Source: Candidatus Kapaibacterium sp. (GTDB lineage Bacteria > Bacteroidota > Ignavibacteria > Kapaibacteriales > JAEUSM01). From it: a stretch of DNA of 64,000 nt. The notes beneath the pieces are model-generated. The model saw only the letters and a list, made by a program, of their open reading frames with translations, searched no databases and was not told the DNA's origin. A program made the translations under genes and the position numbers. Location: positions 186,001 through 250,000 of the forward strand of contig JAEUSM010000006.1 in NCBI GenBank assembly GCA_016788785.1, read 5' to 3'. Shown in pieces: positions 18,309 through 28,305 of the stretch (its first letter is position 1; each line of letters starts with the position of its first letter).

Positions 18309-20324
18309 CTAAAATTCTTGCGTAATTATAACTTCGTAACCATTTTTATTATTACCAACGAGGATAATTGAATAATTCTTACCTAATGGTAATGAAAGAT
18401 TTGTAGCAGATTTCACTAATGTTCCTGATTTTTCACCTTCATTTCTTGCCCAAAAGAAAAACGATAATCGTTGATTGAGATTTGTCGTACTGACCGCAGA
18501 TTGCGTTTGAGTTTCTAAATGTTCCAATTCAGCATTCTCCAAATTATTTTGCAAATCAAACACTAATTGCGGAGCTGTGGTAATTGTTATTTTAGTAATA
18601 TCAGAGGCATTGATAAATCTTCTTTTTAGCACTCCATTTATTCTTCCACCGGGAATAAAATCAAAGGAATTCATTGTAATCATACTTGAAGATTCAGTAA
18701 ATAGTTGTAATTTTTTTGTTGAAGTTATATCTATATTGAAACTATTTTGGTTGAAACTAATTTGATTGTTTCCAATTGGTAAAACAGTTACAATACTATT
18801 CGTAAAATTAAAACTTGCATCTGTTAAAATTGACCCTGACGATAACTTTGCACTATCCAAACCAGTAATGCCGTGTATAAATTGTACCATAGATCCTCGT
18901 TCTAAAGGAAGCAAAGGTAATGACTCATCTTCTTCAGATACAAGTGAAAGTTTTGAATCTTGAGATAGTGGGTCTTTTGAAAATATCAAAATATACCCTT
19001 TTTGCGGATCAACTCGCATTAAACTTGTCGCTAAAAGATTTGCTGGAGTAGCGTTATCAAATACTGTAATTGGTAAATATCCAGATGTAATAGCATTTCC
19101 AACACTCACACCGCCGAATGCAATGTCTCTTGCTAAAATTTCACCAGTACTAAAGTTTGAATTAAATTCATCATTAAATCTTGCACCTACTGATACAGTA
19201 ATTGAAGAATAATTTGCATTTGCTTGAACAACCCTAATTCTTGATTTCTTTTCTAGTATAATGTCTGGAATAACAGGTTCAATTGGTATAGAAACATCAG
19301 ATTGACCTATTTTAGAATCCGTCACAACAACAGTATATTTTCTCGGTGGAATCATCTGAAGCAATGTTGTTGACGTTGTCAAAGAACCAATTTTTGTAAC
19401 AATTGAATCTTTATTTGTTGAAACACAAGCTTGAAGTTGTTTGAAAGAAGATGTAAATTGAGGTTGAAGTGTGTTTTCGAATTCATTATTGCTACCAGCA
19501 AACATAGAAATAACCGATGTGGAAACATTAATAGTTCGTAGAGAAACATTTTGTACTGATGTAGAAATCAATTCGGAAAATGCACTTTCAGAATTATCAA
19601 ATTCTTTCAACAAAAATGGTTTGATACCAACATTCGTGTAATCTGTTAGTATAATTGTATATGATTTTTGTGATGATAAATTAACGGTATACGTCCCAAT
19701 AGTTGAATCGCCACCATTTTGCAGTGTTTTTGTTAAAGATATGGTTTGTTCTCCTGGGAAAACTTGCTGGTAAGCAGAGGGAGTTTGATTTAAAAATGTA
19801 TTAGTCAAAATAGTTCCATTTGGACATCCAGCTCGCAATGCAAATTGCTGTACATTATCTGTAAAATATAAAACTCGTATCGAAGCAAAACCACCTGGTG
19901 GAGAAAAATTGGAAGTAGTTGTTACTAAAACTGTATCAAAATTCGGCTGATTAGTAAATAATCTTGGAAGTGCATAAATTGTTTGAACAGAATTTTTGAT
20001 AAATCTATATCTACGCGACGAATTATAAACAGTTGTTCCATTCTGTATTACCTTAAAAAAAACAGAATCTGCAGGAGAGGCAACTGCTTTTGAACCATTC
20101 ATACTTGAAATATTATCAAAAGAAACAGTTTCATCCAAAATTGCTGTAATAGGTGAAGAATTTGGTACTACATTCACAAAACGAACTAAAATACTATCGT
20201 TTGTAGATGGAGGATTCACTAAAAGAGGATTTTCTGATGGACAACTTGTTAAGGCAAATAAACAACAAATCATGATTCCACAGGAAAGATACATTGAATA
20301 TAAACTCTGTTGGTGTTTATTCAT
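18309..20324 (-). CDS. DUF4397-repeat lipoprotein
   Basis: A 671-residue protein starting at ATG 20324, which overlaps the scpB stop by 8 bases (ATGAATAA); longer frames run inside scpB and are rejected. The signal peptide ends with lipobox LTSC (Cys28), so it is a lipoprotein. Several segments begin with the DUF4397 pattern of a hydrophobic strand followed by small-residue turns: ILVRFVNVVPNSSPITAILD near 50, SIRVLYFTDNVQQFALRAG, SRIRVVQANANYSSITVSVG and SMVQFIHGITGLDSAKLSSG. DUF4397 domains are common in surface lipoproteins of this group and have no assigned function. The overlap with scpB implies transcription from the scpAB promoter. Confidence 0.72.
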   Translation of the reverse strand: MNKHQQSLYSMYLSCGIMICCLFALTSCPSENPLLVNPPSTNDSILVRFVNVVPNSSPITAILDETVSFDNISSMNGSKAVASPADSVFFKVIQNGTTVYNSSRRYRFIKNSVQTIYALPRLFTNQPNFDTVLVTTTSNFSPPGGFASIRVLYFTDNVQQFALRAGCPNGTILTNTFLNQTPSAYQQVFPGEQTISLTKTLQNGGDSTIGTYTVNLSSQKSYTIILTDYTNVGIKPFLLKEFDNSESAFSELISTSVQNVSLRTINVSTSVISMFAGSNNEFENTLQPQFTSSFKQLQACVSTNKDSIVTKIGSLTTSTTLLQMIPPRKYTVVVTDSKIGQSDVSIPIEPVIPDIILEKKSRIRVVQANANYSSITVSVGARFNDEFNSNFSTGEILARDIAFGGVSVGNAITSGYLPITVFDNATPANLLATSLMRVDPQKGYILIFSKDPLSQDSKLSLVSEEDESLPLLPLERGSMVQFIHGITGLDSAKLSSGSILTDASFNFTNSIVTVLPIGNNQISFNQNSFNIDITSTKKLQLFTESSSMITMNSFDFIPGGRINGVLKRRFINASDITKITITTAPQLVFDLQNNLENAELEHLETQTQSAVSTTNLNQRLSFFFWARNEGEKSGTLVKSATNLSLPLGKNYSIILVGNNKNGYEVIITQEF

Positions 20325-21063
20325 AAAGAGGTTGAGAAATTTCTTCATTTTGAAGAACTTCTCCATCGTTTTGTAGTTCATTAGATGTTTCTGTGACATT
20401 TTCTGGGGTAACATTTCGAGAAAACAGAGGTGTCTCATCAGTTCGAATATCTTCAATTTCTTGTATTTTCGGTAAATCGCTCAATTCGTTCAAACCAAAA
20501 GTTTTTAAAAATTCCAAGGAAGTTGTATACAGCAAGGCTTTACCAGGTGTATTTGTTCTACCAGCCAATGAAATTAATTCTCTTTCCAACAAATTATTAA
20601 CAACTTCATTGCTACTGACACCGCGAATTTGTTCGATTTCACTTTTGCTAATTGGTTGTCTATAAGCAATAATTGAAAGTGTTTCTAATGCTGCTTGAGA
20701 AAGTCTCTTTTTGACCTTTGATTTCACAAGTCTTTGAATTATCTCACCATATTTAGATAACGTAGCAAACACATATCCATTTGCTACTTTGACAATTTTA
20801 AATGGCCTACCCGATGATACTAACTCTTCATTTATCTCATTTATCAATTGATCGATGTAATACGGTGTAATTTCTGATGATTCTATAATTGACTCCAATA
20901 AAGCTTTTTTTTGTTCAGGATTATTGTTGCCAATTAGAAGCAATGCAAATATATCTTGGGTTGTTAGCGGTTCTTCTGAACTAAACAATAATGCTTCCAA
21001 GGTAGCTTTTCGTTCTTGATGCTCTAATTGTTCGAAAGTAATTTTTTGATCGGTCTGAATCAT
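20317..21063 (-). CDS. scpB: Segregation and condensation protein B
   Basis: The 248-residue protein includes the double winged-helix ScpB core: EALLFSSEEPLT near residue 25, SQAALETLSIIAYRQPISKSE and IRGVSSNEVVNNLLER in the middle, then GKALLYTTSLEFLKTFGL. The C-terminal tail after about 195 is acidic, rich in T and N, and variable. ScpB binds ScpA and the SMC ATPase to form the condensin that organises chromosomes. It starts two bases after the scpA stop, and its own end overlaps the DUF4397 gene. The smc gene is not in the window, as is usual. Confidence 0.96.
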   Translation of the reverse strand: MIQTDQKITFEQLEHQERKATLEALLFSSEEPLTTQDIFALLLIGNNNPEQKKALLESIIESSEITPYYIDQLINEINEELVSSGRPFKIVKVANGYVFATLSKYGEIIQRLVKSKVKKRLSQAALETLSIIAYRQPISKSEIEQIRGVSSNEVVNNLLERELISLAGRTNTPGKALLYTTSLEFLKTFGLNELSDLPKIQEIEDIRTDETPLFSRNVTPENVTETSNELQNDGEVLQNEEISQPLYE

Positions 21064-21065
21064 AG

Positions 21066-21839
21066 TTAAATAGTTTCTTCAGGGGCTGTTAATATTTCTA
21101 AAATTTCCATTTCTTCTTCTTCTAATTCCTCTTTTGTGATTTTATAAATGACTACATCATCAAAAAGATTATTTTGCATAATTCTAATCTTTTTGTCTTT
21201 GACCAACTCTAAAATTGCTAAAAATGTAGCAATTAGATGATCTAATTCAAGAGAGTCAATAGTTTCAAAAAATCGTATAGAAGTAGTATTATGTAAACGA
21301 AGAAGAATTTCTTGCATTTTTTCTTCTGGTGTAATATTTCTTCGTTGAATGGTTCGAGTTTGAATTGGGATGTTTTTCGTCATTACTTTTTTGAACGCTT
21401 TGATCAAATCAAATAACGTTGCGTTTTTGTAATCACTCAGTTCAAATGCAATATCTCGTTCAACTTCAAAATATTCTCTGTAATGAACATATCGTTGTTC
21501 TTGTACTTTTTCTGCCAAAACGATTGAAGCTTCTTTGAATGCTTGATATTCTACCAAACTAAGTACCAACGGCGTTCGTGGATCCTCGTATTGTTCTCCA
21601 TTTTCCAATTCTGGTCGAGGAAGTAACATTTTAACCTTGATTTCTAATAATGTCGCAGCCATTACTAAAAATTCACCAGCTAATTCCAAATCAAGTAATT
21701 TCATTATTCTCACATACTCCAGAAATTCATGGGTAATTCTGGAAATGGGAATATCGTAAATATCTAATTCGTCTCTTTTAATAAAAAAGAGTAATAAATC
21801 TAACGGTCCTTCGAAATTTTGGAGGCGGAATGTATACAT
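21066..21839 (-). CDS. scpA: Segregation and condensation protein A
   Basis: This 257-residue kleisin has the family signature at its N-terminus (FEGPLDLLLFFIKRDELDIYDIPI), the LVMAATLLEIKVKMLLP helix that binds the SMC neck, and an acidic C-terminal winged-helix part (about 180-257). It forms the SMC-ScpAB complex in the cytoplasm with the next gene. ATG at 21839. Transcription diverges from adk across a 209-base gap. Confidence 0.96.
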   Translation of the reverse strand: MYTFRLQNFEGPLDLLLFFIKRDELDIYDIPISRITHEFLEYVRIMKLLDLELAGEFLVMAATLLEIKVKMLLPRPELENGEQYEDPRTPLVLSLVEYQAFKEASIVLAEKVQEQRYVHYREYFEVERDIAFELSDYKNATLFDLIKAFKKVMTKNIPIQTRTIQRRNITPEEKMQEILLRLHNTTSIRFFETIDSLELDHLIATFLAILELVKDKKIRIMQNNLFDDVVIYKITKEELEEEEMEILEILTAPEETI

Positions 21840-21985
21840 TGAGAATTGATTAGTAATCTATAAACATTACATAGTTTTATACAAGAGTGTTTTTTGGGTA
21901 TTGTTGCAATGTACACAAAAATCGAATTCTAATTGTAACTTTTTGCAAAAAAACACCTAAGTTTCGCATACAAATTGTACTATTC

Positions 21986-22016
21986 TTTGAAACAAACGAT
22001 AACTTTAGTATTTTTG
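21986..22016 (+). promoter_or_regulatory. Bacteroidota-type promoter of adk
   Basis: TTTG at 21986-21989 and TATTTTTG at 22009-22016 are separated by exactly 19 bases, fitting the -33/-7 consensus TTTG/TAnnTTTG used by the primary sigma factor of Bacteroidota. The adk start codon lies 32 bases further on. The same element pair with the same spacing occurs at two other places in the window. Confidence 0.6.
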
Positions 22017-22048
22017 TTTTTTTCTACAAAGAATTGTTAAGGAATTGT

Positions 22049-22600
22049 ATGATTGTTTTGATGTTAGGTGCACCCGGTGTTGGTAAAGGAACTCAAGCGG
22101 ATTTATTGCAAAAAGAAAAAAATATCCCTCATCTTTCAACAGGTGCAATGCTACGGAATGCAATTGAAATACAATCCCCTACTGGCATAATAGCAGCCGA
22201 ATATGTTAATTCAGGTCGATTAGTACCTGATTCTGTTGTAACAGCATTAGTGAAAGAATCATTAGAATCAGAAGCTTTTGCAAATGGGTGTATTTTGGAT
22301 GGTTATCCCCGCAATAGTTCACAAGCTACGGAATTAGACGATATTTTACAAAAATTAGGCAGAAAAATACAAGTTGTCATCAATATTTTTGTTCCTGAAG
22401 AAACCATCGTTAAAAGAATGTTAGAACGTGGTAGAAAAGATGACACTGAAGATGTTATTCGTCACAGATTGGTTGTCTATAGAAATGAAACTGCACCGCT
22501 TTTGGATTATTATGGTCAACAGGGTAAGGTTGTAACAATAGATGGTGACAACACAGTCCACTCTGTTTTTGGGAAAATTCAAGATGTTCTGAGTGCATGA
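22049..22600 (+). CDS. adk: Adenylate kinase (short-LID type)
   Basis: The 183-residue enzyme catalyses ATP + AMP <-> 2 ADP in the cytoplasm. The P-loop GAPGVGKGTQ is at residues 7-16, the AMP-binding LSTGAMLR and DGYPRNSSQA segments follow, and LERGRKDDTEDVIRHRL covers the LID. The LID is short and lacks the four-cysteine zinc form, and the protein is near the lower end of the family's length range. The frame is open 54 codons upstream, but the P-loop should sit at the N-terminus, and AAGGA at 22039-22043 precedes ATG 22049, so this start is preferred. The stop overlaps the next start by 4 bases (ATGA). Confidence 0.95.
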   Translation: MIVLMLGAPGVGKGTQADLLQKEKNIPHLSTGAMLRNAIEIQSPTGIIAAEYVNSGRLVPDSVVTALVKESLESEAFANGCILDGYPRNSSQATELDDILQKLGRKIQVVINIFVPEETIVKRMLERGRKDDTEDVIRHRLVVYRNETAPLLDYYGQQGKVVTIDGDNTVHSVFGKIQDVLSA

Positions 22601-23382
22601 AATTAGTGTATAGTCTTCTATACGTTTTCATTACGTTCCCATTAATGGCACAAGTTAATACGGAAGTTTTTCGTAAATCGAACCAACCAAATGGGTTTGA
22701 TGGTACAATTGCACTTTCATCACAATTAAATTCTGGAAACTCGAAGTTTGTAAATCTTCGTTCTACCATTCGATTCGATTACACTTCAGATGGAAATAAC
22801 ACCTTTTTAATATCAAATTACGAACGAGTTTCAGGGAATAATGCGTTAGTTTCAAACAGAGGCTTTGCACATCTGCGTACAAGTTTTCCTCTTACATCAT
22901 ATTTTGATGCTGAGGCCTTTGTGCAAAAAGAATTCAATGACTTTATCCTTCTCAAAGATAGACAGTTGTATGGTGTTTCGGGTAGGTTTTGTGTATTTAA
23001 TCAACAGACTGATTCGATAACTTCTAAAACGGAAACAATTACACGAGGAAATCTCTTTATTGGTCAAGGAGCCTTTTATGAAAAAGAATTTATCGATATT
23101 GAGATTGACACAATAACCAAAATATTTCGTTCTACAACAAGTCTTACATCAGTCATTCAGTTACGTGAATACGTTCAATTTACCGTATCATCATATTTTC
23201 AATTTGATGTAATTCGATTGTCTGATTATCGTATTTTACTCAATAGTTCTTTACAATTTGAGTTGATTAAAAACCTCAACTTTATAGTTGGTATTCTATA
23301 CAGATATGATAACGAGCCACCATCAGTTTCACTACGTCCTTTTGATTTTTCACTCACAAATGGTGTATCGTACACATTCTAA
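22597..23382 (+). CDS. DUF481-type outer-membrane beta-barrel protein
   Basis: A 261-residue protein with a signal peptide ending at LMAQ (residue 19). The mature part is a series of alternating amphipathic strands with aromatic girdles, e.g. FDGTIALSSQLNSGNSKFVN near the start and IVGILYRYDNEPPSVSLR near the end. The layout and terminal phenylalanine (GVSYTF) are typical of a BamA-inserted barrel and resemble DUF481 (YdiY-like) proteins, whose function is unclear. It overlaps adk by 4 bases and is translationally coupled to it, an unusual partner. It converges on the AddA-like gene with only 16 bases between stops and no visible terminator. Confidence 0.7.
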   Translation: MKLVYSLLYVFITFPLMAQVNTEVFRKSNQPNGFDGTIALSSQLNSGNSKFVNLRSTIRFDYTSDGNNTFLISNYERVSGNNALVSNRGFAHLRTSFPLTSYFDAEAFVQKEFNDFILLKDRQLYGVSGRFCVFNQQTDSITSKTETITRGNLFIGQGAFYEKEFIDIEIDTITKIFRSTTSLTSVIQLREYVQFTVSSYFQFDVIRLSDYRILLNSSLQFELIKNLNFIVGILYRYDNEPPSVSLRPFDFSLTNGVSYTF

Positions 23383-23398
23383 TAAGCCCATTTACAAA

Positions 23399-26300
23399 TC
23401 ACTTATCTATTGAAGAGATTCCTTTGTGAAACAAAGTGTGAATTTCTGAAAATCTTTTTGAGAATGGTGCTCTTAACGATGATATATCTTGTCGTTGCAT
23501 TCTTTTAACTTCTACTTCTGGTTCTGCGATAGTTGTATTTAAAAATACCAAATGGGTTTCAACAAGTTCGATTTGTTGCATTTCAAAACAAACTAACGTA
23601 TATAAATCCATTTGAAGTGAATATAGTTCGACTAAATGTGTGGTTGAATTTTTGTATAACTTATTTGTCTTCCAATCAATTATGATTGCTTTATTTCCAG
23701 AAATATTCACACAATCAAAAATTCCACGAATCAAATCTTGTTCAAACATTGCTGTAAATGCAGATTCAAACTGAATATTTGAGCCATAAAACTGGTTTTT
23801 ATCCAAATAATCCCAGGCTTTCAATGTTAACGTTTTCACCAAATGAGACTCATCATTATGAAATCCATATTTTAATCGAATACTTTCCTGAAGAGTCTGA
23901 AATATTGTTTCATTGAGGGTATTATTGGAATCATAACATACATTTTTTAATGCAATAAATTCATGTACTGCACTGCCAAATTCAGTTCCCGAAACAGTTT
24001 CATCATCAAAATTTTTACTCTCTTCAACTTCTATTTCGTTGAAAGCATTTTTGTTGGATTTTATTCCCAATTTTGTTGAATAGTAGTATTCTACAGGGTC
24101 TTTTGCAATTGCCATCAGTTGGGATGCTGTATGAATAATCTGACTTTTACCAATAGATTCAAAAAACAATGTTGTTGGCTGTGTTAAGTGGACCAACTTA
24201 GAGTGTTGTTCAGGATGTTGTGTTTGTTGAATAACGGAAATATCATTGTTCGATTTAGATGGAATTATTTGAATTGGAACGATGATTTCTTTTGTTTGTA
24301 TGGGTTTGGTATCACTATCGTTTGAATAATAATCTAATCTAAATGTTTTTGAAATGGTTACAGGTTGTTGTTCCAAACTTTTAACAAATTGTGCATCAAT
24401 GTCTAAGGACCTCATCAACATATCCATTGTACTATTAGCTACAAATTTGGTATCTTTTGAAGTTTCTTTATAAAATCCTGCTATAACCAAATGATCTTTT
24501 GCACGTGTTAACGCCACGTAGATTTTTCGTTTCTTTTCTGCAAATTCCTTTTCTTTTTCCCGAAGTGTAGTTAAGGTAGAAAATGGATTTGGTAATTGTG
24601 ATTTCGAATTATTCTTTCGAATGTATAAATGTACGTTTATCAGACCAGAAATATCTATGACGGAATTAGTTTTCCGTCCAGATTTTGCTTCATTGTCTAA
24701 AAAAATAACAACTGGAAATTCCAAACCTTTTGAACCATGAATGGAAAGAATTGTTACTGCATCTGTTTGATTAGAAACTTCTTGCTGAGAAATAGTAGAT
24801 TTTGATATAATTCTTTCTCGAATATCATCAATAAAATCTTCAATACTTTTGAAGCCTTCTTGTTGTTTTTGTCGAATAATTTCTATCAAGGATTCTATAT
24901 TCTGTCTTAAAGAATTACCATTCGATTTTTTTCGTAAATATTGGTAATATTGTGTTTTGATTAGTATTGTTTTCACCAATAAGGTAATCTGCAATCGAGC
25001 AGCTAACGGCAATAAATCTGAAAGGATATTCCATGTTCGAAGATATAGTTTTTGTTGATTATTTGGGGATATCTCTTCAAATTTTTTTGCCAACTGAAGT
25101 TTACGCCACAATGAAACTCCTCCCTTAGTTCTCGATAATTCTATCAAATCTCCTGTAGAAAATCCAAAAAATGGTGAACGTAAAATAGATGCTAAAGCCA
25201 AATCATTCTCAGGATCGTATAAAAATTCTAAGAAAGAAAAAATGTCTTCAATTTCTGGTAATTCAAAAAAATTACTTTCTGAATCAAATGAACTAGGAAT
25301 ATTTTTTTCCGAAAATTCCTTTTTTAAATTTTTGTATTTACTTCTTTCAGCTGATATGATTGCAATATCTTTGTAAGTACAGAATCGTTTGGTAATTTGA
25401 TTTGATTGTGGATCTATTTCTTCAATTTCTAACGTATTGACAATAGAATGAATATGATTAGAAATCATTTTCACAATGTCAATTGGTATAGCTTCGTTCT
25501 CTGTTTCATCTTGGATTGAGCCTTCTTCCTCAGATTCAATTTCAGTTTCGGCAACTATTTCAGTATCGAGTGTCGATTGTTTAGAAGGAACTTTATATTC
25601 GGCAATGAGAAGAGTAATGGTGGATGTAGATGGAAATTCCCACTTCCTGCCACACACCAATGGAGTATAGTCAACATCAAAAACTGAAATATCTTTTTTT
25701 ATAAACTTTTTCCCAAATTCATTGACTATTGCACAAATAGTTGGTAACAATCTGAAAGTAGCTGTTAATTGGATACTACCATCTTGAAGTATGTTTCTCT
25801 CTGCATTAGAATTGATGATGTATTCTTTTGCTTTCCCAAAAACACGGACATCTGCACTTCTGAAACCGTAAATGCTTTGTTTCTCATCACCTACGATATA
25901 AAAGTTACCATTTTGTGATAGGTTTTTAGAAAACAAGGATGGAACTAAATAGGAAAAAATTGATAATTGTAATTGATTTGTATCTTGAAACTCATCTATC
26001 ATATAGTATTTGAATTTCTGGATTATGTCCTTTTGAAGCTCAGGTTTTCTTACAATTTCTAACGCATATTGCAAAATTCCATCTTGAGTGTACAAACTTT
26101 CACTTTGTAAATGCTCGTGAATATTTCGAATGACCACAAATACAAACTGCACTATTTGTATTTGTAATCGAGTATATTCCGTTACATAATTTATAGAAAA
26201 TTGAGATAGTATTTTTAATATTTCGATTTGTGAATTTATCGACTCTTTGAGGGAAATTATAGACAACGAAACTGGTTGTTTCAAATGATTCGTTCCAGTA

Positions 26301-27145
26301 ATAACATCCTTAACAGACTTTATATATTCATCAATCAGTTCTTTTGAAATTTCATTCGATGAGGATATATTTTTTTGAAGGAAATTGAAAAGTGGATAAA
26401 AAGCTTCTTTTTTTTCTGGAAATTTTTTACTTGAGGTAACTTCTGATTCCAAAGCAGGAATATATTCTAACGTTTTTGTACCAATAGTCAAAATACATTC
26501 GTGAAAAGCATTCTCGTATTTCGACTGCAAATAGTTCTTCATCGTCTCAAAATCAGAACTATTTATAGATTGAATTTCTTCGATTCTATCAAGTTTTTTG
26601 ACAACACTTTCTAAAATTGTGCGTAATTCTGGAATACTATATAATCGTAAAACCTCAGTGAACGAACCTGTATACGAAAATGAAGGCTGATTGATGAACT
26701 CTTTGAGAGTTCTGCTAAAGATAGATTTTTCTATCTTTTTATATTCATATTCTTCTATGACTACATTTGATTTGGGTAATCCCGCTTCAAAACCATACAA
26801 ATCAATTAACGTCCTACAAAACTTATGAATTGTGCCAATAGAAGATTTATACATCGTTTTTTGGGCGGAAAGAAGCAACCGCTTCTCCAACTCAGTACAT
26901 TCTGGCGATTGTAATTCTTTTTCTATGTTTTTGTAGATTCGTTCTAATATTTCCTTCGCTGCTTTTTTTGTGAAGGTAATAGCAACTATTTCTTCAGGTT
27001 TTACTCCGTTTTTTAGAAGGTTTATATATCGTTGAACTAAGACAAAGGTTTTACCCGAACCTGCATTGGCACTAACAGCCAAATGCGAGTCAATGCCCAT
27101 TGCAACATCTTGTTCTGGAGTAAACTTAGTCTTGTTCTTTTCCAT
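23399..27145 (-). CDS. AddA/RecB-like UvrD-family helicase-nuclease
   Basis: The 1248-residue protein has superfamily 1A helicase motifs in order: Walker A ANAGSGKT (26-33), IDEFQDTNQLQ (motif II), GDEKQSIYGFRSADVRVF (motif III), TILSIHGSKGLEFPVV (motif V) and YVALTRAKDHLV (motif VI). A C-terminal PD-(D/E)xK nuclease is marked by GIFDCVN...IIDWKTNK. This is the architecture of AddA in the AddAB recombination and double-strand-break repair complex. No AddB-like partner is in the window. ATG 27145 is chosen; the frame runs 13 codons further but would overlap the upstream small gene more deeply. It overlaps that gene by 20 bases and is probably translationally coupled. Confidence 0.88.
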   Translation of the reverse strand: MEKNKTKFTPEQDVAMGIDSHLAVSANAGSGKTFVLVQRYINLLKNGVKPEEIVAITFTKKAAKEILERIYKNIEKELQSPECTELEKRLLLSAQKTMYKSSIGTIHKFCRTLIDLYGFEAGLPKSNVVIEEYEYKKIEKSIFSRTLKEFINQPSFSYTGSFTEVLRLYSIPELRTILESVVKKLDRIEEIQSINSSDFETMKNYLQSKYENAFHECILTIGTKTLEYIPALESEVTSSKKFPEKKEAFYPLFNFLQKNISSSNEISKELIDEYIKSVKDVITGTNHLKQPVSLSIISLKESINSQIEILKILSQFSINYVTEYTRLQIQIVQFVFVVIRNIHEHLQSESLYTQDGILQYALEIVRKPELQKDIIQKFKYYMIDEFQDTNQLQLSIFSYLVPSLFSKNLSQNGNFYIVGDEKQSIYGFRSADVRVFGKAKEYIINSNAERNILQDGSIQLTATFRLLPTICAIVNEFGKKFIKKDISVFDVDYTPLVCGRKWEFPSTSTITLLIAEYKVPSKQSTLDTEIVAETEIESEEEGSIQDETENEAIPIDIVKMISNHIHSIVNTLEIEEIDPQSNQITKRFCTYKDIAIISAERSKYKNLKKEFSEKNIPSSFDSESNFFELPEIEDIFSFLEFLYDPENDLALASILRSPFFGFSTGDLIELSRTKGGVSLWRKLQLAKKFEEISPNNQQKLYLRTWNILSDLLPLAARLQITLLVKTILIKTQYYQYLRKKSNGNSLRQNIESLIEIIRQKQQEGFKSIEDFIDDIRERIISKSTISQQEVSNQTDAVTILSIHGSKGLEFPVVIFLDNEAKSGRKTNSVIDISGLINVHLYIRKNNSKSQLPNPFSTLTTLREKEKEFAEKKRKIYVALTRAKDHLVIAGFYKETSKDTKFVANSTMDMLMRSLDIDAQFVKSLEQQPVTISKTFRLDYYSNDSDTKPIQTKEIIVPIQIIPSKSNNDISVIQQTQHPEQHSKLVHLTQPTTLFFESIGKSQIIHTASQLMAIAKDPVEYYYSTKLGIKSNKNAFNEIEVEESKNFDDETVSGTEFGSAVHEFIALKNVCYDSNNTLNETIFQTLQESIRLKYGFHNDESHLVKTLTLKAWDYLDKNQFYGSNIQFESAFTAMFEQDLIRGIFDCVNISGNKAIIIDWKTNKLYKNSTTHLVELYSLQMDLYTLVCFEMQQIELVETHLVFLNTTIAEPEVEVKRMQRQDISSLRAPFSKRFSEIHTLFHKGISSIDK

Positions 27146-27392
27146 ACCCTTTGTACAAATCGAATTTTGCCGAATACAACACAATATTCATTCGATGATC
27201 TCTCAAAGTTCCTCCTGAAGGAGAATAATAGAACTCACCAACACGATTTGTTTTCACTTTTGATAGGATACCAGAATCATCAATATAAAAATGTAATTTG
27301 TGATAGCCCAATTGGATTGGTACTTCTGCTGCTTGAGCCAATAGATGCTCATTGGTGAAAAGCAACAATTCTTCGTTGATAGTATTATGCAT
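27126..27392 (-). CDS. Small conserved-looking protein of unknown function (88 residues)
   Basis: ATG 27392 lies 5 bases after the lytic-transglycosylase stop, and the frame ends 20 bases inside the helicase-nuclease start. Without this gene there would be an unexplained gap of about 250 bases in an otherwise compact operon. The sequence has ordinary amino-acid composition, with strand-like YHKLHFYIDDSGILSKVKTN followed by RVGEFYYSPSGGTLRDHRMN, and no signal peptide. No family is recognised. Its placement suggests co-expression with the helicase-nuclease. Confidence 0.6.
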   Translation of the reverse strand: MHNTINEELLLFTNEHLLAQAAEVPIQLGYHKLHFYIDDSGILSKVKTNRVGEFYYSPSGGTLRDHRMNIVLYSAKFDLYKGYGKEQD

Positions 27393-27396
27393 AGGT

Positions 27397-28305
27397 TTAT
27401 CGTTTAGGAATTTGAATAGAAAACTTTTTATTACTTTTAGGAATTGAAGTGTTGATAAGCCATGGATTTAAATATTTTACTTCGCGAAGTGATGTTCCAT
27501 TGTCAACAGCCCATTGAGCCAAATTCGCAACTTCTTCTACTTCTTTTGAAGTTACTTCATACGGTTGATAATAATCGCTTTCATCTAATATCAAACCATA
27601 TTTGTCTTTATTCTCGAATATCACTTTAATAGCTAAAATTCGGAAAATATACCGATATGTCTCTGAATTTAGAAACAAATCGTAATAATCTTTTCGAGAT
27701 TGGTTGTTAATTGAACCATTTAATCCGTTGTGACCCATGTTATAACCTGCACAAGTCAACGTCCAATTTTTGAATTTGGAATACCCTTGTTGTAAATATT
27801 GACATGCTGCAACTGTTGATTTGTCAATATCATTTCGTTCGTCAATATATTCATCAACTTGCAACCCCAACGAACGTCCTGTTTCTGGCATAATCTGCCA
27901 AATACCTTGTGCACCTTTTGATGAAGTATTGATTATCAATGCACTTTCTGCAACTGCCAAATACTTTACATCATTGGGGATAGAGTATTTTTTTAGGATT
28001 GGCTCAATTTGTGAAAACACTCTTCCTGAACGTTTCAAATACAAAACAATTTGTCCAGGTTGTTGTAGTAACAACAAAATTTCTTTTTCTAACCGTTCCC
28101 GAATTTCACTATCCTTCAAAGGTACTTCTTCGTTACAATAGGTCAATGAAGAAGGAATAAACACTTTTGAATACAAAGTAAAAACTGTTCCATTTATCTT
28201 GATGATTGTATCCTTTTGTGAACGAGATTCACAGGAAGTTGACACTAAAATAATTAGTATTAATAAGCAAGTGATAAGTCTATTATTGAAGAGGAATTTG
28301 AACAT
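27397..28305 (-). CDS. Lytic transglycosylase lipoprotein (SLT family, MltD-like)
   Basis: A 302-residue lipoprotein with lipobox VSTSC (Cys25). The SLT domain spans about 95-240: catalytic E120 in LAVAESALI, then GAQGIWQIMPETGR (131-144) and AGYNMG, the usual motif trio. The end (LREVKYLNPWLINTSIP) resembles a single degenerate LysM-like unit. The enzyme cleaves peptidoglycan non-hydrolytically, giving 1,6-anhydro ends, and would act in the periplasm at the outer membrane. The start ATG 28305 lies 23 bases inside the upstream ABC gene, so the two are coupled. Confidence 0.88.
   Translation of the reverse strand: MFKFLFNNRLITCLLILIILVSTSCESRSQKDTIIKINGTVFTLYSKVFIPSSLTYCNEEVPLKDSEIRERLEKEILLLLQQPGQIVLYLKRSGRVFSQIEPILKKYSIPNDVKYLAVAESALIINTSSKGAQGIWQIMPETGRSLGLQVDEYIDERNDIDKSTVAACQYLQQGYSKFKNWTLTCAGYNMGHNGLNGSINNQSRKDYYDLFLNSETYRYIFRILAIKVIFENKDKYGLILDESDYYQPYEVTSKEVEEVANLAQWAVDNGTSLREVKYLNPWLINTSIPKSNKKFSIQIPKR

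Noticed and set aside
21887-22048. 54-codon N-terminal extension of adk
   Set aside because: The P-loop belongs at the N-terminus in this family, and the extension contains the predicted promoter (21986-22016).
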